From: Phascolarctobacterium sp.
GTDB taxonomy: Bacteria; Bacillota; Negativicutes; Acidaminococcales; Acidaminococcaceae
Length of the DNA stretch: 13,572 nucleotides
NCBI GenBank assembly: GCA_022718015.1
Contig: JAIHZV010000009.1
Span: forward strand, 1 to 13,572
Direction of reading: 5' to 3'
Shown: positions 1 through 6,017 of the stretch, in pieces
Position numbering within the stretch: position 1 is the stretch's first letter
Layout of the letters: the number at the start of each line of letters is the position of its first letter
Notes under the pieces: generated by a model
The model's input: only the letters and a program-made list of their open reading frames with translations
Databases searched by the model: none
What the model was told of the DNA's origin: nothing
Program-made: the position numbers and the translations under genes

Positions 1-101
1 TCCGCATACTTCTGCTTCAAATCATCCGTGTGACTAGCACTAACGCTTGTCATTAAGCCAAAGCTCAACAGTAGTAAACCAATAACTTTCTTAACCTTCA
101 T
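1..101 (-). CDS. Small secreted protein, N-terminal part only (gene runs off the left edge)
   Basis: An ATG at 101-99 opens a frame that stays open to the window edge. The first residues read MKVKKVIGLLLLSFGLMTSV, followed by SASHTDDLKQKYA. This is a textbook Sec signal peptide: a lysine-rich n-region, a leucine-rich core, and a likely signal peptidase I site after the S-V-S-A stretch. A GAGGTG ribosome binding site precedes the ATG, between it and the stop of the upstream gene at 117-115. Only 13 bases separate that stop from this ATG, so the two genes are very probably co-transcribed. The mature part begins with a charged, probably helical stretch, but too little is visible to assign a family. 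It is likely periplasmic or envelope-associated. Confidence 0.75.
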   Translation of the reverse strand, partial: MKVKKVIGLLLLSFGLMTSVSASHTDDLKQKYA

Positions 102-114
102 TTCCAACACCTCA

Positions 115-1233
115 TCAAGATACTAATAACTGCATCGTATTATTCGTGATGCCTTCATTGAACAAGCCTAAATCGCTCTTCTCTTTCAGCATACGCAAAA
201 TAATATGCGGCTTTTGGTTACTTTCAACATCAATAACAGCTTTACCGTTCTGATATTCTCGCAATTGCACGCTCTGTACACTATTAAGCTTTTTCAAATC
301 ATTAACTAATTCTTCCAGTTTTTCATAATCATCAACAGTCGCAATAATCTGCAAGCCATCAAAAGCCTTTGTAGCCTTCTTGCGCAAAACTTTTTCCACT
401 TCTTTGGCAACATTAGCAGAAGCAGCTTTCAAAGCTTTATTTCCAGCCGTTTTTTCTGAAATATCTATTCCTTGTCCCTGTACAGAAAAAGTCCCTTGAA
501 TATTGCCTGTCGCAAGCATAATTACTTTACCCGTAACATCAGCACTTCCACGTACAAGCTGCGTATCAAGTGTTGTTCCACCTTGCTGCATCAAGTTAAT
601 CTTCACCGCATCTACGCTGCTCTGCGCGATTACCAGCACATCTACACCATAACTACTGGTATCACCGAGTAAATTTGTATCACCATTATATAAACTGTTG
701 AGAAGCGAAGAGTTCCTTAGCTTAGCAACGATATTTGTGTCTACCACATGAGAAAAACCCATACTCAATAATTTAGCATTGATGGACTCCTCAGTAATAT
801 CGTCATAACCTTTCTGGCTAGAAGAATATTCGTCGCCGCTGCTTTCTTTGAACACCACAACCCCAATCCTCGGATCTCCCAGCGCACGAATCATCTCCAC
901 CCTATTCATTAGCTCTGAGTTCGGATTGGTATTGACATTCACATTTGCACGCACGCGATATGCGCCCGCACGTCTGCCCTCGTCCAAAATTTTTACATCC
1001 GTAACGAAACCAACAGCCTTCGCATAAATTTCGTCCTGCACCACGCTTGCCTGACTCACCAGCGTATCTGAACTGATATATGTGCCGACCACCTGCTCCA
1101 CCGCACTGCGTTTAGCATCGCGTAACGCGCTGTCTGCGTCTTCGCCCACACCTGTAACCTCAATCCACTGCGCTGCAGCCACATTGCAAGCGGTTAAGAG
1201 TGAACCGATTAATAACATCTGCCATTTTTTCAC
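115..1233 (-). CDS. Exported FlgT_N-like / CsgG-like protein, possible lipoprotein
   Basis: The 372-residue product is predicted to be exported. I chose the GTG at 1233-1231 because it follows GGAGAG and gives a proper signal sequence (MKKWQMLLIGSLLTAC). The frame stays open to another GTG at 1284, but that would put a long charged leader in front. L-T-A-C at residues 13-16 fits a lipobox; cleavage after the following A-A-A is the alternative. Residues about 22-105 have the pattern G-V-G, evenly spaced alanines, a conserved glycine, then G-F-V-T-D-V-K and Y-R-V-R-A-N-V-N-V. This resembles the FlgT N-terminal domain. The middle (about 115-215, with GVDVLVIAQ) looks like the nucleotide-free alpha/beta fold seen in CsgG/TolB-type proteins. 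A small alpha/beta domain ends the protein. The family name is from pattern memory. A true flagellar role is not implied, since no flagellar gene is nearby. It probably works with the secreted product encoded just downstream. Confidence 0.6.
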   Translation of the reverse strand: MKKWQMLLIGSLLTACNVAAAQWIEVTGVGEDADSALRDAKRSAVEQVVGTYISSDTLVSQASVVQDEIYAKAVGFVTDVKILDEGRRAGAYRVRANVNVNTNPNSELMNRVEMIRALGDPRIGVVVFKESSGDEYSSSQKGYDDITEESINAKLLSMGFSHVVDTNIVAKLRNSSLLNSLYNGDTNLLGDTSSYGVDVLVIAQSSVDAVKINLMQQGGTTLDTQLVRGSADVTGKVIMLATGNIQGTFSVQGQGIDISEKTAGNKALKAASANVAKEVEKVLRKKATKAFDGLQIIATVDDYEKLEELVNDLKKLNSVQSVQLREYQNGKAVIDVESNQKPHIILRMLKEKSDLGLFNEGITNNTMQLLVS

Positions 1234-1425
1234 ACTCTCCACGTCCCTTCTGTCTATTCTGCGCAAGCGTTGTACCCCCCCCACTAAACAAAGAGTTTTT
1301 ACAAGAGTACTTGTCCATAATCAACAATAATGCTACACAACCTGATCTTGCTTTTCTTACCTATTTATATTTCTATTTTTCCCTTATACACCTAATTTTA
1401 ACCTATTTGCTACACTATCAACATA

Positions 1426-1446
1426 TGTGACAAATTTTGTGACAAA
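1426..1446. repeat. Direct repeat TGTGACAAA x2, candidate operator
   Basis: TGTGACAAA occurs at 1426-1434 and again at 1438-1446, so the copies start 12 bp apart, close to one helical turn. The pair lies 43-63 bp upstream of the -10 box of the XRE gene, a position where an activator or repressor could bind. No protein can be assigned from the sequence alone. Confidence 0.35.
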
Positions 1447-1465
1447 CTTTTTAGCTTTTCTACTC

Positions 1466-1494
1466 TTTATTATTATCAAATTTTCCTTTATAAT
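1466..1494 (+). promoter_or_regulatory. Promoter of the XRE regulator gene
   Basis: A perfect TATAAT at 1489-1494 lies about 45 bp before the ATG. The hexamer 17 bp upstream (1466-1471, TTTATT) is a poor -35 match, so the promoter may need an activator or lean on the AT-rich upstream DNA. Transcription would start near 1501 and include the palindrome at 1518-1527, which overlaps the AGGAAGGGG ribosome binding site. Confidence 0.5.
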
Positions 1495-1538
1495 AGACAC
1501 AGAGCTGTAATATATCGTTCCTAGGAAGGGGTTCAAGT

Positions 1539-3005
1539 ATGACAATTTTTGCAGATACTCTCCGAAAATACTTAGAGAGCAAAAACACAACGATTTACAA
1601 TATCGCTAAAACCAGCGGTGTCGACCGCACCTTGATACAACATATGAAAACCGGTAAACGTCTTCCTGCTAATGTAAGCGTTATTCATGCCATTGCCAAA
1701 GCGCTGATGCTTAACCTCAGTGAAACAGAAGAGCTTATCCGTGCTTACGACATCACGCATATGGGTGAAGATAATTATTTTCGACGTGAACACGTCAGCA
1801 AAATAATTTCTAGCTTTTATGATATGAACACCGCCAGCAAACTCGTTCTGCCCAAAGTCTCTCAAGACACTCTGGAAATGAAGGAAGCGCTGAAAGAAAT
1901 CGTAGGACATTCCAATATTAACCGTATTGTTAAGGCGATTATTGAAACGGAAGCAAATAAAAAAGGCGGCCATGTGAAAATCATGGTTCAGCCTGAGTAT
2001 ACCTATCTTTATGATTGTCTTACTTCTATTGACTTCAATAGCAATAATACCAATGTTGAGGCAATCATTGTCTTTGATAAAAACGAAGGCCATAAAAGCA
2101 CCATTTATAACCTGAATATCTTGGAAAAACTTGTACCGATTCTGTTTCAGTGCGACGTTTTCCATCCCTATTATATTTACGAAAATGTCGATTCGCTGTT
2201 CAATAAAAACAGCTTTCTTCCATACAAAATCATTACAAGTGATTTTGTTATCGCTATTTCCTATGATCAGAGCAAGGCTGTGCTGTACAAAGATGCGTCA
2301 ATGATTAGTCTGCTCAACGAAACGTTCCAAAAGCAGCTTAACATTGCCACACCTATCTGCCACACCTTCCACCCCACTCCCGCAGAATATCTGGCCTCAA
2401 CATTTGCACCGAATGAAGACCTTGATGCAGATACCATTTATGAGCTTTTCTACCAGCCCTGCTTCCCTAGTTTTTGTCCTGATGATATCCTTCTAGATAG
2501 GTTAAATACAGATATTATTCCACCGGAAATGCAAAATGTGATTGTAGATTATTTTGCCAAAATCCGTGCGCAATACCAAAATAAACACATCTCTTTCACC
2601 TTAGAAGGACTTAACTACTTTATGGAAACAGGCCGCGTGACAGAAATTCCTGACTTTATGTATTCCTACCTCACGCCACCGCAGCGCCTGACCATGCTTA
2701 AGGCTATCGTTGCCAGCGTCGACGACGGCAGCTTTACGCCACACATCATCAGAAGTGAAAGACTAACTGTTCCTTCACCCATCTGCATCTGTGCTCCAAA
2801 CGAGCATAAAGTAATCATCTATTATTTCAGTCCCGATAAAGGACAATATATCTTTAGTCTGCAAGAGCTGAGTCTGGTACAGGCCTTCTATGACTTCATT
2901 ACTTATCTGCATGAAAGTCCGCTTGTCTACAGCCTTGACGAAAGCAAAGCTATGCTGCATAACGTATTAGAAAAATATCAGCAGCTTTCTAACTTCCAAA
3001 GCTAA
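1539..3005 (+). CDS. XRE-family HTH protein with a large unidentified C-terminal region
   Basis: The 488-residue protein is cytoplasmic: there is no signal peptide or membrane segment. Residues about 5-70 form an XRE/Cro-type helix-turn-helix. The recognition part is N-I-A-K-T-S-G-V-D-R-T-L-I-Q-H-M-K-T-G-K-R at 21-41, followed by the usual A-I-A-K-A-L helix and a S-E-T-E-E-L segment. The remaining roughly 400 residues match no domain I can name. They are mixed alpha/beta, contain repeated cysteine/histidine-bearing stretches (for example I-C-H-T-F-H-P and Q-P-C-F-P-S-F-C-P), and show no TPR or peptidase motif. The size suggests a sensor or ligand-binding module. The start is firm: AGGAAGGGG lies about 7 bases before the ATG. 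The gene is divergent from the exported-protein genes and single, with its own promoter and terminator. DNA binding is well supported; the target and ligand are unknown. Confidence 0.8.
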   Translation: MTIFADTLRKYLESKNTTIYNIAKTSGVDRTLIQHMKTGKRLPANVSVIHAIAKALMLNLSETEELIRAYDITHMGEDNYFRREHVSKIISSFYDMNTASKLVLPKVSQDTLEMKEALKEIVGHSNINRIVKAIIETEANKKGGHVKIMVQPEYTYLYDCLTSIDFNSNNTNVEAIIVFDKNEGHKSTIYNLNILEKLVPILFQCDVFHPYYIYENVDSLFNKNSFLPYKIITSDFVIAISYDQSKAVLYKDASMISLLNETFQKQLNIATPICHTFHPTPAEYLASTFAPNEDLDADTIYELFYQPCFPSFCPDDILLDRLNTDIIPPEMQNVIVDYFAKIRAQYQNKHISFTLEGLNYFMETGRVTEIPDFMYSYLTPPQRLTMLKAIVASVDDGSFTPHIIRSERLTVPSPICICAPNEHKVIIYYFSPDKGQYIFSLQELSLVQAFYDFITYLHESPLVYSLDESKAMLHNVLEKYQQLSNFQS

Positions 3006-3044
3006 GCAGCTTTCTGACAAATTACTGCTTAACTAATAAAGCAC

Positions 3045-3108
3045 AAAAAGAGACTGCCCCACCAGTTCGATTCAACATAAGGGAACGAACTGCTGAGGCA
3101 GTCTTTTT
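3045..3108. terminator. Bidirectional intrinsic terminator between convergent genes
   Basis: AAAGAGACTGCC at 3047-3058 pairs with GGCAGTCTTTTT at 3097-3108, and an inner pair CAGTTCG (3063-3069)/CGAACTG (3086-3092) extends the stem across a short internal loop. An A run precedes the structure and a T run follows it, so it can end transcripts from both sides. The T run overlaps the stop codon of the minus-strand gene. Confidence 0.85.
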
Positions 3109-4780
3109 AATTTGTCATTATTTCTGCCTGTTTCCCGGAGAAGGCTATGCCATATTTATAAATCAGCTTAACCCCCTGCTTAACAAGCTCTGCATCATAT
3201 TTATTAGTATTAATCTGCGCTAATGCCCTAGAAGCTAACGCCTTTAGCGCAGCGGGCGAGCTTTTATCTGTCGATTTCACCTCTATCACGATTCCCGGCA
3301 ATCCTGCTTGCTTAGGTACAAGCATAATATCATATCTCCCTAATCCGCTTTCCCGATTAGAGTAAATGTAATAATCATGAGCAAAAATAGCCGTCATTCC
3401 TAAAAGTAGACCATGATAATAATTTTCATTCAGTGTATCATAAAAGCTTATGGTTTCCAGAAGGAACTTATTCAAGCTCTGCTTTAGCAGAACATCGTCC
3501 TTATGCAAAAGTGCTTCGCTAAGTACATTAGTCGTATTAATAGACACGCCATCAGCAAGCTGTGACAAAATTTCATTATAATAAACATTTTCTATTTCTT
3601 TATTAGGTATACAAAGCTCACACAAGATATTTCCACGCATGGTAAAATTTGTCCTGCTGGATTTTAAATAGCCCGTCATCAACAAAAAGCCAAAAATATT
3701 CGCAGACCTATCCTTCAGTTCAGGATAAATAACATTAGTAGAAACAATTGAGCTGATAGCTTTGCCATTAATTATATCCTTCAGCTTTTGATATGTTTCT
3801 CCATCCAGGTTGCGAAGAATTGTATTAATCGTCGAATTACTAGAAGTCTGCACCCAATAAGGGATAGCCTTACAGCCGTTTTTCAAATAGCTTAATACAG
3901 ACCAGGGATTATATATCTCCACTTCGCCAAAGCGATAGCCATCATACCACTCCTTGATTTCTGCTAATTTATCATCAAGGGCATAGTAGTGCACCAACTG
4001 CTTGACTTCCATATCTGTAAAGCCAAAGTAATCACTAAATTTATCATCCAACACTGAGTAAACGTAAATATTATTGAGTCCGCTAAAAATACTCTCTTTA
4101 GCTACGCGTAAAATACCCGTCAAAAAGCCGAAAGCTAAATTATCATTATCTTTAAGAGCAGAGGAGAACAAGTCACGGATAAACTGAATAGCTTCATTAT
4201 AGAAACCATTAATATAGCCTGCCTGTATGGGAGTATCATATTCATCAATAATCAATATTACTGACTGTCCATAATGTTCTCGCAGCATTCTGGATAGACG
4301 CAAGATACTAATCGAATACTCTGCTTCTGTTGCCTGTCCGGCAATTATTTTTTTATAAAATTCGGGATTAGAAATTTTAGGACTGTCATTCAGTTCAGAG
4401 TGACGAAAAAATTCGTCCCTTATCGTCTCAATTAGACGTGCATAGAGATCGGGCCAGGTAAACTTATTAGCATCTTTGAGACTAAGATATATAACAGGAT
4501 ACTTTCCCTGATGCTTAGTATAAGCTTCTCCCTGCTGCCAAATTTTTTTATCTGTAAAATATCTGCTCGTATCTTCTTCCTGCTTTTCAAAAAAAGTACG
4601 CAGCATATCCATATTTAAGGTCTTGCCAAAGCGTCTCGGACGAGTGAAGAGAGAAATTTCCGTTCCTTCATCCAGGATATCTTTTATCATTAAAGTTTTG
4701 TCAACATAATAATAATTATCACAGATTTTTTTATAATTAGTCGTTCCAATAGGCAATAGCAAACGTCCTGTATTTCTCAT
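3107..4780 (-). CDS. AAA-ATPase-like protein with C-terminal PD-(D/E)xK nuclease-like domain
   Basis: The 557-residue protein matches the architecture of the AAA-ATPase_like/PDDEXK_9 family. It starts L-P-I-G-T-T-N-Y-K-K-I and Y-Y-V-D-K-T, followed by the P-loop variant RPRRFGKT at 47-54. A Walker B strand with D-E-Y-D lies at 173-182 (VILIIDEYDTPI). The middle has the family signature E-W-Y-D-G-Y-R-F-G and Y-N-P-W-S-V at about 277-295. The C-terminal domain keeps the nuclease-like core: D484 in G-R-Y-D-I-M and E500-x-K502 in I-V-I-E-V-K-S. The biological role of this widespread multicopy family is not established; mobile-element or defence links have been suggested. It is monocistronic, with GGAG upstream of the ATG and its own TATAAT box. 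It looks more AT-rich than the neighbouring housekeeping genes, which fits acquisition by transfer. It appears full length with both active-site sets intact. Confidence 0.88.
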   Translation of the reverse strand: MRNTGRLLLPIGTTNYKKICDNYYYVDKTLMIKDILDEGTEISLFTRPRRFGKTLNMDMLRTFFEKQEEDTSRYFTDKKIWQQGEAYTKHQGKYPVIYLSLKDANKFTWPDLYARLIETIRDEFFRHSELNDSPKISNPEFYKKIIAGQATEAEYSISILRLSRMLREHYGQSVILIIDEYDTPIQAGYINGFYNEAIQFIRDLFSSALKDNDNLAFGFLTGILRVAKESIFSGLNNIYVYSVLDDKFSDYFGFTDMEVKQLVHYYALDDKLAEIKEWYDGYRFGEVEIYNPWSVLSYLKNGCKAIPYWVQTSSNSTINTILRNLDGETYQKLKDIINGKAISSIVSTNVIYPELKDRSANIFGFLLMTGYLKSSRTNFTMRGNILCELCIPNKEIENVYYNEILSQLADGVSINTTNVLSEALLHKDDVLLKQSLNKFLLETISFYDTLNENYYHGLLLGMTAIFAHDYYIYSNRESGLGRYDIMLVPKQAGLPGIVIEVKSTDKSSPAALKALASRALAQINTNKYDAELVKQGVKLIYKYGIAFSGKQAEIMTN

Positions 4781-4809
4781 TTTTCTCCACTCCTTCCTCT
4801 GTATCTCCT

Positions 4810-4838
4810 ATTATAGCATTTTTTATTTGCCATTGGTA
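4810..4838 (-). promoter_or_regulatory. Promoter of the AAA/PD-(D/E)xK gene
   Basis: On the minus strand TATAAT occupies 4815-4810, about 30 bases before the ATG. The hexamer 17 bp upstream (4838-4833, TACCAA) is a weak -35 match. It sits just downstream of the cold-shock gene terminator, so this gene is transcribed independently. Confidence 0.5.
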
Positions 4839-4850
4839 GAAGAACAAATG

Positions 4851-4904
4851 AAAATACTCCTGAATGAAGCAGCCATAGTAAGCTGCCCATCCAGGAGTAT
4901 CAAT
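4851..4904 (-). terminator. Intrinsic terminator after the cold-shock gene
   Basis: ATACTCCTG at 4854-4862 pairs with CAGGAGTAT at 4892-4900, and an inner pair GCAGC (4869-4873)/GCTGC (4882-4886) adds to the stem. Read leftward the stem ends in TTTTCATTTG. It lies 16 bases past the stop codon of the cold-shock gene and closes the cyclophilin/GIY-YIG/Csp unit. Confidence 0.75.
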
Positions 4905-4916
4905 TCAATTTTAATA

Positions 4917-5120
4917 TTAGTCCTCTACATGCACAACATTTGCAGCCTGCTCGCCGCGGTCGCCGGTGATAACATCGAACTCCACAGTCCAGCCCTCCTG
5001 CAATGTTTTGAAGCCTTCGCTTTTAATACCGGAGAAATGCACGAACAAATCCTTCGCGCCCTCTCTTTGAATAAAGCCATAGCCCTTTTCTGCATTAAAC
5101 CATTTTACTTTGCCTTGCAT
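4917..5120 (-). CDS. csp: Cold-shock domain protein (CspA family)
   Basis: The 67-residue protein is a complete single cold-shock domain, the usual length for bacterial Csp. It has the nucleic-acid-binding motifs RNP1 (KGYGFI at 12-17) and RNP2 (LFVHF at 25-29), preceded by the typical M-Q-G-K-V-K-W-F-N start. These proteins bind single-stranded RNA and DNA in the cytoplasm and act as RNA chaperones. The ATG follows GGGAGGA by about 7 bases. That ribosome binding site and the first five codons lie inside the end of the GIY-YIG gene, so the two are probably translationally coupled. No long cspA-type 5' leader is possible here unless a promoter lies within the upstream gene, so cold induction of the E. 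coli cspA kind is not indicated. Confidence 0.95.
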   Translation of the reverse strand: MQGKVKWFNAEKGYGFIQREGAKDLFVHFSGIKSEGFKTLQEGWTVEFDVITGDRGEQAANVVHVED

Positions 5121-5413
5121 TTACATATCCTCCCAGCTTCATCATTCTTCCCCTCATTTTGCTCTGCCAGCCACGCCGTCGCCAGCGCCAACTTCGCAGA
5201 ACGAGCCAGACGCTTGATAGCACATTCACGCCGCAGTGCGCTTTCCTTATCCGCAAGCTCCTCAGTATAAACAAGCTCCAGCGGTCCACGTCCGCGCGTG
5301 TACTTCGCCCCCTTGCCTGCACAATGCATAGCAAAGCGATGCGCCACATCATTCGTCCAGCCTGTATATAAGCTGCCGTCCTTGCAGCGCAGCATATATA
5401 CAAAGGCAGCCAT
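5105..5413 (-). CDS. GIY-YIG nuclease-superfamily protein (UPF0213/YhbQ type)
   Basis: The 102-residue protein consists of one GIY-YIG domain. The degenerate GIY and YIG elements are V-Y-M (5-7) and L-Y-T-G (15-18), followed by R26, then the Y-T-R-G-R-G-P-L stretch (38-45), the R-R-E triplet (61-63) carrying the likely metal-binding glutamate E63, and a conserved I-K-R-L. Small stand-alone members of this family are common. Structure-selective or damaged-DNA nuclease activity has been proposed for them, but the in vivo role is unclear. The ATG immediately follows the cyclophilin stop (TAAATG), with GAGGTAG inside the cyclophilin end as ribosome binding site. Its own stop falls 16 bases inside the cold-shock gene. 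The C-terminal 15-20 residues are lysine-rich and probably disordered. An overlapping frame at 5095-5403 is a shadow. Confidence 0.9.
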   Translation of the reverse strand: MAAFVYMLRCKDGSLYTGWTNDVAHRFAMHCAGKGAKYTRGRGPLELVYTEELADKESALRRECAIKRLARSAKLALATAWLAEQNEGKNDEAGRICKCKAK

Positions 5414-5884
5414 TTATTTTACTACCTCAACCTTTTCCATGGTCACAGCTTCACGCGGACGGTCACGGAAATCAGTCGGCACAACGCCAATCAGACGTAC
5501 AACGTCCATGCCCTCAACAACCTTGCCGAAGATAGCATGGTGACCATTGAGCCACGGAGTCGGAGCCAAAGTAATGAAGAACTGGCTGCCGCCGGTGTTC
5601 GGGCCTGCATTGGCCATGGACAGAATGCCTTCATCGTCATGCTTTAGGCCTTCGCCAAACTCGTCTTTAATTTTGTAGCCAGGACCGCCCATGCCGGTGC
5701 CGGTCGGGTCGCCGCCCTGAATCATGAAGCCGTCGATAACGCGGTGGAAAATAATGCCGTCATAGAAGCCCTTTTCTACCAGCTCGATGAAGTTTTTCGT
5801 AGTCAGCGGTGCTTTGTCCTCGAACATTTCAGCAACAAAAACACCCTTGTTAGTCGTAAATTTAATTTTTCTGTTTTCAGCCAT
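5414..5884 (-). CDS. Cyclophilin-type peptidyl-prolyl cis-trans isomerase
   Basis: The 156-residue protein is a single cyclophilin domain without a signal peptide, so it is a cytoplasmic proline isomerase and folding helper. Active-site features are present: F-H-R-V-I-D-G-F-M-I-Q-G-G-D-P at 46-60 (R48, F53, Q56), S-Q-F-F-I at 100-104, and the W-L-N-G-H-H-A-I-F-G loop at 111-120. I place the start at the ATG at 5884-5882, which follows GGAGG by 8 bases. The in-frame ATG 15 bases further upstream overlaps that ribosome binding site and is unlikely. The gene is first of a tight three-gene unit with GIY-YIG and csp. The 103-bp palindromic element ends 30 bases before the start codon. A TATAAT lies at 5907-5902, but it is too close to the start to act as the promoter. 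Confidence 0.95.
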   Translation of the reverse strand: MAENRKIKFTTNKGVFVAEMFEDKAPLTTKNFIELVEKGFYDGIIFHRVIDGFMIQGGDPTGTGMGGPGYKIKDEFGEGLKHDDEGILSMANAGPNTGGSQFFITLAPTPWLNGHHAIFGKVVEGMDVVRLIGVVPTDFRDRPREAVTMEKVEVVK

Positions 5885-5913
5885 GAGATTTGCCTCCATT
5901 TATTATATTCTTT

Positions 5914-6016
5914 AGAACAGACTAGAAGGTACCAGATGCGAAGAATGGCGACGACGGCGTACAAAGCGTACTCCTAGGAGCCATGATGAAGCAGATGGTG
6001 CCTTATAGGCTGTTCT
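5914..6016. repeat. 103-bp imperfect palindrome with AGAACAG/CTGTTCT ends; candidate interspersed repeat or structured RNA
   Basis: The ends AGAACAG (5914-5920) and CTGTTCT (6010-6016) are exact inverted copies. Extending inward, 18 of 21 positions pair (through the ACCA/TGGT at the inner end), then a short TGC/GCA stretch, an internal loop and an ATGGC/GCCAT pair (5945-5949 with 5980-5984). The apical part contains the palindrome CTCCTAGGAG (5971-5980) and a repeated GCGTAC. It starts right after the membrane-protein stop and ends just before the cyclophilin ribosome binding site. No T run follows on either strand, so it is not an ordinary terminator. It could be a MITE/REP-like element, an RNA processing site or a leader RNA; no known riboswitch class was recognised. 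Confidence 0.6.
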
Positions 6017-6017
6017 C

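Larger units (their letters stand above)
1234..1538. other. Divergent AT-rich control region between the exported-protein operon and the XRE regulator gene
   Basis: About 300 bp with no credible gene. It holds an eight-base C run at 1275-1282 (G8 in the minus-strand leader), an inverted repeat ACAAG-N4-CTTGT at 1301-1314, two direct copies of TGTGACAAA at 1426-1434 and 1438-1446, and a TATAAT box at 1489-1494 facing right. A 10-bp perfect palindrome, TTCCTAGGAA, lies at 1518-1527. I could not fix a convincing leftward promoter, although several A/T-rich -10-like boxes exist. The layout of a regulator gene divergent from the genes it may control is common, but the target is an inference. Confidence 0.5.

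Noticed and set aside
4827..5270. Plus-strand open frame across the Csp and GIY-YIG genes
   Set aside because: Both minus-strand genes are clear domain matches; this frame also runs through the Csp terminator.
5902..5907. TATAAT before the cyclophilin gene as its promoter
   Set aside because: Transcription would start at or past the GGAGG ribosome binding site, and no -35 is found.
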